DNA of 64,000 nt from an uncultured Flavobacteriales bacterium (GCA_913055685.1 CAJXKC010000001.1:930001-994000), one strand, 5' to 3'. Positions 18,769 to 27,246 are shown, numbered from the stretch's first letter. The notes: generated from the letters alone by a model not told the origin. Made by a program: numbers and translations.

Positions 18769-18955
18769 AATTGAAACTTCCGATTTAATAATAGGTGCAG
18801 CCTTTCTTGCATTAAGTGGCGTGATTTGGTACTTTTCTTATAAGGCCAAAATCTCATCCAAGAATGGTATTGACAGAGCCAATGCCATTCAGCTCAATAC
18901 AGGAGCGATAGGCTTTGCAATGGTAGGACTATATTACATCCTGAGAAATCTTTGA
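18758..18955 (+). CDS. 65-aa membrane protein, unknown (candidate second immunity-like ORF)
   Basis: ATGATGAG overlap with the previous frame; two TM segments. Confidence 0.4.
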   Translation: MMSKIETSDLIIGAAFLALSGVIWYFSYKAKISSKNGIDRANAIQLNTGAIGFAMVGLYYILRNL

Positions 18956-18957
18956 AA

Positions 18958-19380
18958 ATGAAATTTATAATTGCTTATCTTTTGATAATATTATTTCCCA
19001 TCTAACTTTTATCTCAAAATGAGAATGGAAATAATGAATACCAAGAAATCAACCCCAATAAGGGTTCAGGTGGTTTTTCTTTGGTGGATCAGTGGCCGAT
19101 GTATCCTGGTGGGGAAATAGGTGTTAATGAGCATGTTAAGAATGAATTGAAATACCCTGAAGAGGCCTTAAGCGACAGCATTCAAGGGCGAGTAGTTGTC
19201 CGTTATGTAGTACAGACAGATGGTAATGTTGGAGAGATCGAAGTAGTGGAAAGTGTCCATCCACTTTTAGATGAGGAAGCGATGCGCGTTATCAGGGCAA
19301 TGCAAAAATGGAAACCTGGTATTCAGCGCGGAAAGCCAATAAAGGCAGCGTACTTACAAGCTTTTAATTTTAACCTTTAG
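18958..19380 (+). pseudogene. TonB C-terminal-domain protein interrupted by in-frame TAA
   Basis: MKFIIAYLLIILFPI*LLSQNENGNNEY...SLVDQWPMYPGGE...VVVRYVVQTDGNVGEIEVVES...WKPGIQRGKPI; TAA at 19003-19005. Confidence 0.7.
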
Positions 19381-19382
19381 TT

Positions 19383-19410
19383 AAAGCCCGGCCGTTGAGC
19401 CGGGTTTTTT
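19383..19410 (+). terminator. rho-independent terminator
   Basis: GCCCGGC-CGTTGA-GCCGGGTTTTTT. Confidence 0.8.
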
Positions 19411-19820
19411 ATGGGGTATAAGCCTGCCTTGTTTTGTAATCCCTGAGCAGTGAAGAAACCACCATGATCACGGTGTTCATTTCTTAGGTCAGTAGCTGGT
19501 CCACTTGTTACCTTCCCTAAAACCCGCACTAGTAAAACCTACGAGGCTAATAAATTAATCATCAAGTACTTGTTCTTTAAATATCGAAGTGATTGCGAGC
19601 GTAGAGCTTGGGACTATAGTTGCCGAATTTTTGATGCTTTTAACAAGATGCATCTAGACCTTAAAAAAAAGCGATTAGTCGTGAGTCATAGAATTTCAAG
19701 GGATTCCTATTATCACCTAGCAGGGAAGAACGCATTTCTTTGGATAAATTACTTCGTGAATTAGACATTTCCAATAAATGGATCATACTTATGGCGGTAA
19801 CCATTGAAAAATTTAGCGGA

Positions 19821-19842
19821 AATGTTTCAGTAATGTTTCAGT
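19821..19842. repeat. tandem 11-bp duplication AATGTTTCAGT x2
   Basis: Two perfect adjacent copies. Confidence 0.7.
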
Positions 19843-19848
19843 GAAAAA

Positions 19849-19884
19849 CAAAAAACCCTTGCTAATCTACTGACTAACAAGGGT
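19849..19884 (-). terminator. terminator downstream of tRNA-Leu
   Basis: On minus strand ACCCTTG...CAAGGGTTTTTTG. Confidence 0.6.
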
Positions 19885-19901
19885 CGATCTTCTTTTTGAA
19901 G

Positions 19902-19983
19902 TGCCCAGGACCGGAGTCGAACCGGTACGCCCGAAGGCACAGGTGTTTGAGACCAGCGCGTCTACCAATTCCGCCACCTGGGC
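19902..19983 (-). tRNA. tRNA-Leu (anticodon CAA)
   Basis: Minus strand GCCCAGGTGGCGGAATTGGTAGACGCGC...TCAAAC...GGTTCGACTCCGGTCCTGGGCA; acceptor stem GCCCAGG/CCTGGGC; long variable arm; CCA not encoded. Confidence 0.92.
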
Positions 19984-20044
19984 TTGCTGCATTGAATTGC
20001 TTCAATGAGGGCGGCAAATATAAAAACAAATTGAATGGGAATTC

Positions 20045-20422
20045 TCAGATGTGGCCTTTTTCTTCGTAGCGCTTTTTACCGCGTTCCAGCATATCCCTAA
20101 GCTCGGCTTTCAAATCATCATCAAGCTGTTTAATGTGGAAACAGCTCTTGCCCTTTAGCATCTTCTTCAGCCCTTCCGAAAGCTCGTATAAGTCGGGGTC
20201 GGTATAAATAGGGAAGAAGTACAAGCGAATGTCCTTAGGCTTACGAACGGTTGAGGCAAAGTAAAAGCCATCTACTTCCTGCTTGCCTTGCATTACGCGT
20301 TTGGTGCCGGCCACTTCAATGCCATTCTCACCTTCTTTGCGCACCTGCAAGGGCGCGCCCAATTCTTTTAGGCTGCTCCTCAACCACGCCTCAATATGGT
20401 TTAAGTCTTTACTAAGGCTCAT
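20045..20422 (-). CDS. DUF1801-like conserved protein
   Basis: 125-aa ORF; DIRLYFFPIYTDPDLYEL..LKKMLKGKSCFHIKQLDDDL. Confidence 0.6.
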   Translation of the reverse strand: MSLSKDLNHIEAWLRSSLKELGAPLQVRKEGENGIEVAGTKRVMQGKQEVDGFYFASTVRKPKDIRLYFFPIYTDPDLYELSEGLKKMLKGKSCFHIKQLDDDLKAELRDMLERGKKRYEEKGHI

Positions 20423-20952
20423 TAATCGGTAAATCTAGAGTCGCTTTCCATGGTGTGGCCACAATTACTGCAGGTGCGTAATTTTTCCGAATTGTAGTAT
20501 TCCTTAAAACGGGGTAAGAAGTCGGTTTCGATATTGCTTAAGTGGAAATAGGTTTCATGCAGCTTATGGTTGCATTTATCACAGAACCACAATAAACCAT
20601 CCTTGTGTTTGTCTTCGCGTACCCGTTCTACCACTAAGCCAATCGAGCCTTCGCTGCGCATGGGCGAATGGGGAATGTTGGGTGGTAAGAGAAACATGTC
20701 ACCCGGACCTAATTGAATATCTACCGCTTGGCCTTCGTCTTGAATGCGTACCGTGATATGACCCTCTAATTGATAGAAGAGTTCTTCCGTTTCGTTGTAA
20801 TGGTAGTCCTTTCGCGCATTGGGTCCGCCTACAATCATCACAATATAATCTTCCCCTGCCGGATACAAGTTTTTGTTGGCAACCGGGGGTTTTAGTTTAT
20901 CGCGGTTTTCGTCGATCCAGGCTTGAAGGTTAAAGGGTTTAGCTACGGCCAT
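20422..20952 (-). CDS. nbaC: 3-hydroxyanthranilate 3,4-dioxygenase
   Basis: Cupin with DYIVMIVGGPNARKDYHYNETEELFYQLEG and rubredoxin-like CDKCNHKLHE...CSNCGHTM C-terminus. Confidence 0.92.
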   Translation of the reverse strand: MAVAKPFNLQAWIDENRDKLKPPVANKNLYPAGEDYIVMIVGGPNARKDYHYNETEELFYQLEGHITVRIQDEGQAVDIQLGPGDMFLLPPNIPHSPMRSEGSIGLVVERVREDKHKDGLLWFCDKCNHKLHETYFHLSNIETDFLPRFKEYYNSEKLRTCSNCGHTMESDSRFTD

Positions 20953-21023
20953 AATTTCTTCTTTGGGGCTAAGATAAGAAATGCGAAGGCTGAGACTAGA
21001 GCGCTAATTTGATTTTAAGGCAT

Positions 21024-21066
21024 AAAAAAATCCCGACCTGAGTTTCACTCATCGTCGGGACCTTTA
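21024..21066 (-). terminator. rho-independent terminator (A/T tracts on both sides)
   Basis: TCCCGAC...GTCGGGA stem with flanking A- and T-runs. Confidence 0.75.
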
Positions 21067-21087
21067 TTTTTTCAGCTTACGCTATTC

Positions 21088-21408
21088 TTACATGCCATCA
21101 GCATGCTCAGCGTGCTCGCTGTGATCACCTTCTGCGTGCATAGGCTTCTCTACAGCTTCGTTCATAGCGTCAGCAGCCTCGTCGGCAACTTCAGCTACAG
21201 TGTCAGCAGCAGCTTCCATAGCGTCGCCAGCTTCTTCAGCAGCATCTTCCATAGCGTCACCCGCTTCTTCCATAGTTTCAGCAGCGTCGTCAGCTACTTG
21301 TTCCATGGTGTCACCTGCTTCGTCAGCAGCTTCTTCAGCTGGAGCGTTGTTACATGCTACTGCACCAGCGAACATAAGTGCAAATGCAAAAAAACTTACT
21401 TTTTTCAT
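21088..21408 (-). CDS. Ala/Glu/Asp-rich low-complexity lipoprotein
   Basis: MKKVSFFAFALMFAGAVACNN lipobox; repetitive AGDAMEDAAEEAGDAMEAAADTV. Confidence 0.75.
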   Translation of the reverse strand: MKKVSFFAFALMFAGAVACNNAPAEEAADEAGDTMEQVADDAAETMEEAGDAMEDAAEEAGDAMEAAADTVAEVADEAADAMNEAVEKPMHAEGDHSEHAEHADGM

Positions 21409-21444
21409 CCTTCTCTCGAGATTTGGTTGTTAAACAATTAAGCA

Positions 21445-21452
21445 CAAATGTA
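21445..21452 (-). promoter_or_regulatory. -7 promoter box TACATTTG
   Basis: TAnnTTTG on minus strand upstream of the 21408 start. Confidence 0.45.
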
Positions 21453-21489
21453 GGCAAAAATCAATCCTACACTAGTGTGTAGTAAAAAA

Positions 21490-23025
21490 TTATCTTTTTA
21501 GTAATGTGCTAAGGCTCAGTTTCTCCCTTAGGATATTAGCCAAGTTTGAGATCGGAACGCGCTCTTGTTCCATCGTGTCGCGATCCCTTACCGTTACACA
21601 TTTATCCTCTTTTGTTTCATGGTCTACCGTAATACAGTAGGGGGTTCCAATGGCATCGTGTCGGCGGTAACGCTTACCAATAGCGTCTTTCTCGTCGTAC
21701 TGCACATTGTAATCGTAGCGCAATTCATCGATAATTTCCCGTGAAATTTCCGGTAGACCGTCTTTCTTCACCAGGGGAAGAATGGCTGCTTTTACTGGCG
21801 CTATTGGTGCGGGAATGCGCAATACGGTGCGGCTGCTGCCATCTTCCAATTGCTCTTCGCGGTAAGCGTAAGAAAGCACCGCTAAGAACAAACGGTCTAA
21901 GCCAATTGACGTTTCAATTACATAAGGCACGTAGTTCTTGCCTAATTCGGGATCAAAGAACTGCAGTTTTTTTCCGCTGTGCTCTTCATGCGCTTTTAGG
22001 TCGAAATCGGTTCTGCTATGAATACCTTCCAACTCCTTAAAACCAAAGGGGAAGTTAAATTCGATATCCGCGGCAGCATTGGCATAGTGGGCCAATTTCT
22101 CGTGGTCGTGGAATCGGTAAAAGGACTCATCCATACCCAAGGCTTTATGCCACTTGATACGTTCCTCTTTCCAGTATTCGTACCACTTCATTTCTTCACC
22201 GGGGCGTACAAAATATTGCATTTCCATTTGCTCAAATTCGCGCATGCGGAAGATGAACTGACGGGCAACAATTTCATTACGGAAAGCCTTACCGGTCTGA
22301 GCAATTCCAAAGGGAATCTTCATGCGGCCAGTCTTTTGCACGTTTAGGAAGTTTACAAAAATCCCCTGTGCCGTTTCTGGACGCAGGTAAAGGGTAGAAC
22401 TACCTTCGGCTACCGAGCCCATTTGGGTGCCAAACATGAGGTTAAACTGGCGTACATCGGTCCAGTTTTTAGAACCGCTTATCGGACATACAATGCCTTT
22501 TTCTTCGATTAAGGCTTTTACGTCTTCCAGGTCGCCTGCCTCCAAACTGCGCGCTAGACGCTTAACGCTGGACTCGGCTTCATCGAGGTATTTTTTAACC
22601 CGTGGATTCGTTTCGCGGTAAAGCGCCTCGTCGAAGTCGGCCCCAAAGCGTTTTTTAGCTTTTTCAACTTCTTTCTCCGCTTTCTGCCTTTGTTTTTCGG
22701 CATAGTCCTCTACCAAAACATCGGCGCGGTAACGCTTCTTAGAATCTTTATTATCGATTAAGGGATCGTTAAAGGCATCGACGTGACCACTAGCTTTCCA
22801 AGTGGTAGGGTGCATAAAAATGGCGGAGTCTAAACCCACAATATTTTCATGCATTTGCACCATGGCTTTCCACCAGTATTCGCGCAAATTCTTTTTCAGT
22901 TCAACGCCATTCTGTCCGTAATCGTAAACGGCTGATAAACCGTCGTATATTTCACTCGATTGGAAGATAAAACCGTACTCTTTAGAGTGGGCAATTACCT
23001 TCTTAAATAAGTCCTCTTGATTCAT
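21490..23025 (-). CDS. glyS: glycine--tRNA ligase
   Basis: Class II aaRS: GIVCPISGSKNWTDVRQFNLMFGT, LRPETAQGIFVNF, SIGLDRLFLAVLS. Confidence 0.95.
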   Translation of the reverse strand: MNQEDLFKKVIAHSKEYGFIFQSSEIYDGLSAVYDYGQNGVELKKNLREYWWKAMVQMHENIVGLDSAIFMHPTTWKASGHVDAFNDPLIDNKDSKKRYRADVLVEDYAEKQRQKAEKEVEKAKKRFGADFDEALYRETNPRVKKYLDEAESSVKRLARSLEAGDLEDVKALIEEKGIVCPISGSKNWTDVRQFNLMFGTQMGSVAEGSSTLYLRPETAQGIFVNFLNVQKTGRMKIPFGIAQTGKAFRNEIVARQFIFRMREFEQMEMQYFVRPGEEMKWYEYWKEERIKWHKALGMDESFYRFHDHEKLAHYANAAADIEFNFPFGFKELEGIHSRTDFDLKAHEEHSGKKLQFFDPELGKNYVPYVIETSIGLDRLFLAVLSYAYREEQLEDGSSRTVLRIPAPIAPVKAAILPLVKKDGLPEISREIIDELRYDYNVQYDEKDAIGKRYRRHDAIGTPYCITVDHETKEDKCVTVRDRDTMEQERVPISNLANILREKLSLSTLLKR

Positions 23026-23030
23026 GCCGG

Positions 23031-23038
23031 CAAAGGTA
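23031..23038 (-). promoter_or_regulatory. -7 promoter box TACCTTTG
   Basis: Minus-strand TACCTTTGCCGGCATG; only 5 nt before the glyS ATG. Confidence 0.55.
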
Positions 23039-23075
23039 AATGATTGATCGAAATGCCATCCCCCGAAAGGGGAAA

Positions 23076-23657
23076 TTAGCGCAGGCCTAGTAGTAAAGTT
23101 GCGTTTTCGGAAAAGAGTTTCACCGATATAGCCAATAGGATAACCCCGAATACCTTACGAAGGATGTTTAGGCCACTTTCACCAAAGAGCTTTTCTAGTC
23201 GGGCCGCGCTTTTCAGTACCGCAAAAACCAAGAGACTATTGATGATGATGGCCACCACGATATTTTCGGCGGCAAACTCGGCGCGAATCGAAACGATGGT
23301 GGTCATTACCCCCGCTCCAGCAATTAAGGGGAAGGCTAGGGGTACAATGGAGGCCGATTTAGGCTCCTCGTCTTTAATGAGGGTGATACCCAAGACCATT
23401 TCTAAGGCTAGGATAAATAGAACTAAGGCACCAGCTACCGCGAATGAGTTGATGTCTACCCCTAGATATTTTAGGATGCTTTCGCCTAAGAAGAGGAAGA
23501 CAATCATGATTCCGGCCGCTACAATGCTGGCCTTCTCACTTTGAATATGCCCCACCTTTTGGCGTAAGGAGATAATTAATGGAATACTGCCCATGATGTC
23601 GATCACGGCAAAGAGAATCATGGTGGCGGAAAGTATTTCCTTGAAATCGAATTGCAT
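23076..23657 (-). CDS. MarC family integral membrane protein
   Basis: IDIMGSIPLIISLRQK, LAFPLIAGAGVMTTIV; start trimmed to MQFDFKEIL. Confidence 0.88.
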   Translation of the reverse strand: MQFDFKEILSATMILFAVIDIMGSIPLIISLRQKVGHIQSEKASIVAAGIMIVFLFLGESILKYLGVDINSFAVAGALVLFILALEMVLGITLIKDEEPKSASIVPLAFPLIAGAGVMTTIVSIRAEFAAENIVVAIIINSLLVFAVLKSAARLEKLFGESGLNILRKVFGVILLAISVKLFSENATLLLGLR

Positions 23658-23725
23658 AGCCTTGGATTTTGCGGCCGCGAAATTAATCATATTCCGCAGC
23701 CGCAACACCCAAGAACTAAACTTAA

Positions 23726-24166
23726 TTATCGGATAACCTTAACTTTAACCGCATTGGGTCCTTTTGGACCTTTCATGGTCTCGAAGCTAACTAGGTTTCC
23801 TTCTATAACTTCTTCTTCCAAAGCATTGACGTGTACGAAAATACTCTGACCACTCTTCTTGTCTTTGATAAAGCCATAACCCTTGCTGTGGTTGAAATGG
23901 GTGACAGTACCCTTGCGTTGACCATCGTCATCGGGAGCTGCTTCTACTCGCTCCATGTTTAAGCTAATGTCTTTGGCTTTTACCTTTTCGGCTTGCTCGG
24001 GCGGAGTATCATGGAAATTACCATAAACATCCATGTAGGTGATGTTGTCACCCTTATCCTCTGGATTAGCTTTACGCTCTTCTTTACGGCGGGCTTTTTC
24101 TTCTTTTTTCTTTTGGCGCTTCTTCTCGCGCTCCTTTTTCCCGAAAGTTTCTTGAGATCTTCCCAT
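23726..24166 (-). CDS. cold-shock domain protein with Lys/Arg/Glu-rich N-terminal extension
   Basis: KGTVTHFNHSKGYGFIKDKKSGQSIFVHVNAL CSD; N-terminal KKEREKKRQKKKEEKARRKEERK. Confidence 0.92.
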   Translation of the reverse strand: MGRSQETFGKKEREKKRQKKKEEKARRKEERKANPEDKGDNITYMDVYGNFHDTPPEQAEKVKAKDISLNMERVEAAPDDDGQRKGTVTHFNHSKGYGFIKDKKSGQSIFVHVNALEEEVIEGNLVSFETMKGPKGPNAVKVKVIR

Positions 24167-24174
24167 ATATGATT

Positions 24175-25395
24175 TTACGATTCTACAAAGGTGTAAGCCA
24201 TGCCAGTCTTTCCGGCACGACCGGTTCTTCCTACGCGGTGGATATAGCTATCCAAAGTCTGAGGAATTTGATAATTGATAACGTGGCTTACGTCGTCGAC
24301 GTCGATTCCACGTGCAGCCACATCGGTTGCTACTAGAACTTGGATGTGCCCTTTCTTAAATTTATTTAAAGCTTTTTGGCGGTAATTCTGACTCTTATCG
24401 CCGTGGATTTCATCGGCTCGGATTCCAGCCTGACTAAGCTTCCGCTTTAATTTTGATACCCATCTTTTGGTTTCAGCGAAAAGGATAACCCGATTGAAAT
24501 CATCTTGCTTTAGCATATCGATGAGGATGGGCATTTTACTTTCGCCGGCCGCTACTTCAATAAGCTCCTGCTGAATATGGTCATTACTGGTGTTACCGCT
24601 GCTAATTTGCAAGCGCACCGGATTATTCAACAAAGCCTGAATTTTACGTTCTTGGTTTGGGTCTAGTGTGGCCGAGAATAAAAGGTTTTGCCTTTCGATA
24701 GGCAGGGCGTCGATAATCTTGTTGAGATCGCGTTCGAAACCCATGTCCAGCATACGGTCGAACTCATCAATAATCAAGCATTTTAATGCTTTAAAATGGA
24801 TGGCACCCCTTTGGTAAAGGTCTAGTAATCGACCAGGAGTAGCTACGATTAAATCGTTGCGCTTCCCTGCTAATTCAAGGTCTTTATTCATGTTAGTGCC
24901 GCCAATAAAGGTGGAGTTGTAAAGTCCCAGACCTTTATTAAGACTGCGGTATTCATCCGAAATCTGCAGAGCAAGTTCGCGGGTTGGAGCAAGCACTAAA
25001 GCTTGAAACTTTCCTTCGATCTGTTTTTGTAAAATAGGCAATAGGAAGGCGGCTGTTTTCCCGCTTCCCGTTTTAGCAATGCCTAAAATATCTCTCCCTT
25101 CAAGTTGTGCTTTTAAGCTCTTTTCTTGAATTTCAGTGGGTTTGGTATAACCTTTCGCTTCGAGATTTTTAAGGAGTTTGTCGTGCAAGCCGCTTTCGCT
25201 GAAATCGAAACTGGCTTCGAAAACCACTTCCTTGCGAACTTGGGCTTGTTGAATTAAATCGGAGCGCTTTAAATCCGACTCCTTTTTTTTCTTTTTACGC
25301 CTATCTGGGCGTCCGTTTGAAGGGGCAGCTTTTGGGCCTTTCCCATTCGGTGACCGACGTGAATTTTTTCCACGGGTCGCATATCTATGTGACAT
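24175..25395 (-). CDS. DEAD/DEAH-box RNA helicase
   Basis: AKTGSGKTAAFLLP, LVLAPTRELA, DEFDRMLDMGF, FSATL, HRVGRTGRAG. Confidence 0.95.
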   Translation of the reverse strand: MSHRYATRGKNSRRSPNGKGPKAAPSNGRPDRRKKKKKESDLKRSDLIQQAQVRKEVVFEASFDFSESGLHDKLLKNLEAKGYTKPTEIQEKSLKAQLEGRDILGIAKTGSGKTAAFLLPILQKQIEGKFQALVLAPTRELALQISDEYRSLNKGLGLYNSTFIGGTNMNKDLELAGKRNDLIVATPGRLLDLYQRGAIHFKALKCLIIDEFDRMLDMGFERDLNKIIDALPIERQNLLFSATLDPNQERKIQALLNNPVRLQISSGNTSNDHIQQELIEVAAGESKMPILIDMLKQDDFNRVILFAETKRWVSKLKRKLSQAGIRADEIHGDKSQNYRQKALNKFKKGHIQVLVATDVAARGIDVDDVSHVINYQIPQTLDSYIHRVGRTGRAGKTGMAYTFVES

Positions 25396-25434
25396 ATTTC
25401 TGTTTTTAGGGCCTGTCGAGGCCGATGAGGTTCG

Positions 25435-26373
25435 CTAATTGCGACCTAATTGATAAAGCATCTTTCCATGTGCTCGCAGAGCAGACCAGAAAGTAGGTTG
25501 GCAGTGATAAGGAATATTAAACTCCTTAGCTGTTTCGGAAACTATCGCCGCAATTTGGGGATAGTGAAGGTGGTTGATGTGAGCAAATAAATGATGCTCC
25601 ACTTGGTAATTTAAACCACCAATTAACCACGAGAACCAATTGCTACGTGGGGAGAAATTACTGGTAGTTAGCAATTGGTGTACGGCCCAATTGTTCTCTA
25701 TTTTCCCTTCCACGGGCAGGGGGTAGCTACTCGAAGGTACTACGTGCGCCGTTTGGAAAATGATGGAAAGTAAAAATCCGGTTAAAAAGTGCATGGTAAA
25801 AAAGCCAATGATAACCCAAGACCAATGCGGAGCGATGATCATCTGTAAGAATAAAATGTAGCTGAGGTATACAATTTTACCCAGACTAATTTTCCATATG
25901 CGTAGACGAAATTCTTTTTTGGTTTTGATATGGCCCATTTTATAATAGCTGAGCGCCCGCTTGTAATCGGTGTAAGCTACTTTAATGATGGTCATTAAGC
26001 CATATAAAAACCAGGCGTAGATGTATTGGTAACGGTGAACCTTTTTATAACGATCGTGGGGTGAAAAACGCAATAAGGGCGGACCAATTATATCCTCATC
26101 ATGTTCGTGGATATTGGTAAAGCTGTGGTGTAATACATTGTGCTGGATGCGCCAAATTGTAGCGTCACCGCCTAACAAGTTCATTACCCATCCCGCTAAA
26201 CGGTTTACCCATTTCTTGCGGCTTAAACTTTGGTGATTGGCATCGTGCATGATGTTTACGCCGATACCTGCGGTGCCAAATCCCATCAAAACCCATAAGA
26301 GCAAATAGATTCCAAAGCTTTCAACGCTACCGGAAACTAAAAATCCGAAGGGCACAAAAAACAGGGCTAGCAT
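25435..26373 (-). CDS. fatty acid desaturase (acyl-CoA desaturase family); N-terminus probably extends upstream to about 26517
   Basis: His boxes HDANHQS, HNVLHHSFTN, NYQVEHHLF. Confidence 0.9.
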   Translation of the reverse strand: MLALFFVPFGFLVSGSVESFGIYLLLWVLMGFGTAGIGVNIMHDANHQSLSRKKWVNRLAGWVMNLLGGDATIWRIQHNVLHHSFTNIHEHDEDIIGPPLLRFSPHDRYKKVHRYQYIYAWFLYGLMTIIKVAYTDYKRALSYYKMGHIKTKKEFRLRIWKISLGKIVYLSYILFLQMIIAPHWSWVIIGFFTMHFLTGFLLSIIFQTAHVVPSSSYPLPVEGKIENNWAVHQLLTTSNFSPRSNWFSWLIGGLNYQVEHHLFAHINHLHYPQIAAIVSETAKEFNIPYHCQPTFWSALRAHGKMLYQLGRN

Positions 26374-26560
26374 TATAAAGGTCTTTAGCCACTGCTGGCC
26401 ATTACCTTGTTTGCTAATATTATGATCTTTGAAGTACTGGTTAACCCTTTGATTTAGGGTTTTGAAAAATTGACGATCGGTAGACTGAGAGAAAGAGAAC
26501 TGAGCGATAAAAAAAATCTTAAAATTAAACTAGTGGCTTCCTAGCTTAATCATTTAAGAA

Positions 26561-26576
26561 GATGCCTGAGGGCATC
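26561..26576. promoter_or_regulatory. perfect inverted repeat GATGCC-TGAG-GGCATC upstream of desaturase
   Basis: 6-bp palindromic arms, tetraloop. Confidence 0.35.
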
Positions 26577-26658
26577 GCTAAGAATTACGGCGCGAAGGTA
26601 GTCTTTTAAATTTGGATAAATGTATTTTCGGCAATAAGCTTTAAAGAACAGCGCTTAG

Positions 26659-26666
26659 TACCTTTG
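26659..26666 (+). promoter_or_regulatory. -7 promoter box TACCTTTG
   Basis: TAnnTTTG 4 nt before ATG 26671. Confidence 0.6.
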
Positions 26667-26670
26667 CAAA

Positions 26671-27246
26671 ATGATATCAATTGGCGATACCCTTATCTCG
26701 GAGGACATCCTCGAAAAAAAGTTTGTTTGTGACCTTACTGCTTGCAAAGGTGCTTGTTGTGTAGAGGGCGATGCCGGAGCGCCTCTAGAGCCAGAGGAAG
26801 TGAAAATTTTGGCGGATGAATATGAAAAGGTTAAGCCTTATTTGCGTCCCGAAGGGATTAAAGCCATAGAAGAACAAGGCACGCATGTAATCGATGAATT
26901 GGATGGCGAACCCGTAACCCCTTTAGTAAATGATGCCGAATGTGCCTACGTGGTTTTTGATGAAAATGGCACCACCCTTTGCGGGATCGAAAAAGCATGG
27001 AAGGAAGGGAAAACGTATTTCCGGAAACCGGTAAGTTGTCATTTATATCCTATCCGTATTCAAAAATACAGCAGCTTCGAAGCAGTGAATTACCATAAGT
27101 GGAAGATCTGTTCGGCGGCATGCTCGCTGGGAGAATCGCTTAAGGTGCCCGTCTATAAGTTCACCAAGGATGCGCTTATTCGTAAATATGGGCCGGAATG
27201 GTACACCGATTTAGAGAAGGCAGCAGAGCATTTCGCGAAGTCTTAA
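26671..27246 (+). CDS. DUF3109 family cysteine-rich protein
   Basis: KFVCDLTACKGACCVEGDAGAPL, SCHLYPIRI, CSAACSLG. Confidence 0.9.
   Translation: MISIGDTLISEDILEKKFVCDLTACKGACCVEGDAGAPLEPEEVKILADEYEKVKPYLRPEGIKAIEEQGTHVIDELDGEPVTPLVNDAECAYVVFDENGTTLCGIEKAWKEGKTYFRKPVSCHLYPIRIQKYSSFEAVNYHKWKICSAACSLGESLKVPVYKFTKDALIRKYGPEWYTDLEKAAEHFAKS

Noticed and set aside
19570-19764. 64-aa ORF MFFKYRSDCERRAWDYSCR...
   Set aside because: No recognisable family; begins and ends in debris, so not supported as a gene.
20045-20952. Kynurenine pathway cluster
   Set aside because: Only the 3-hydroxyanthranilate dioxygenase is present; the neighbour is an unrelated DUF1801-like protein.
21103-21441. Plus-strand Ser/Val/Phe-rich ORFs (112 aa and 77 aa)
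   Set aside because: Antisense shadow of the repetitive Ala/Glu lipoprotein; periodicity comes from the other strand.
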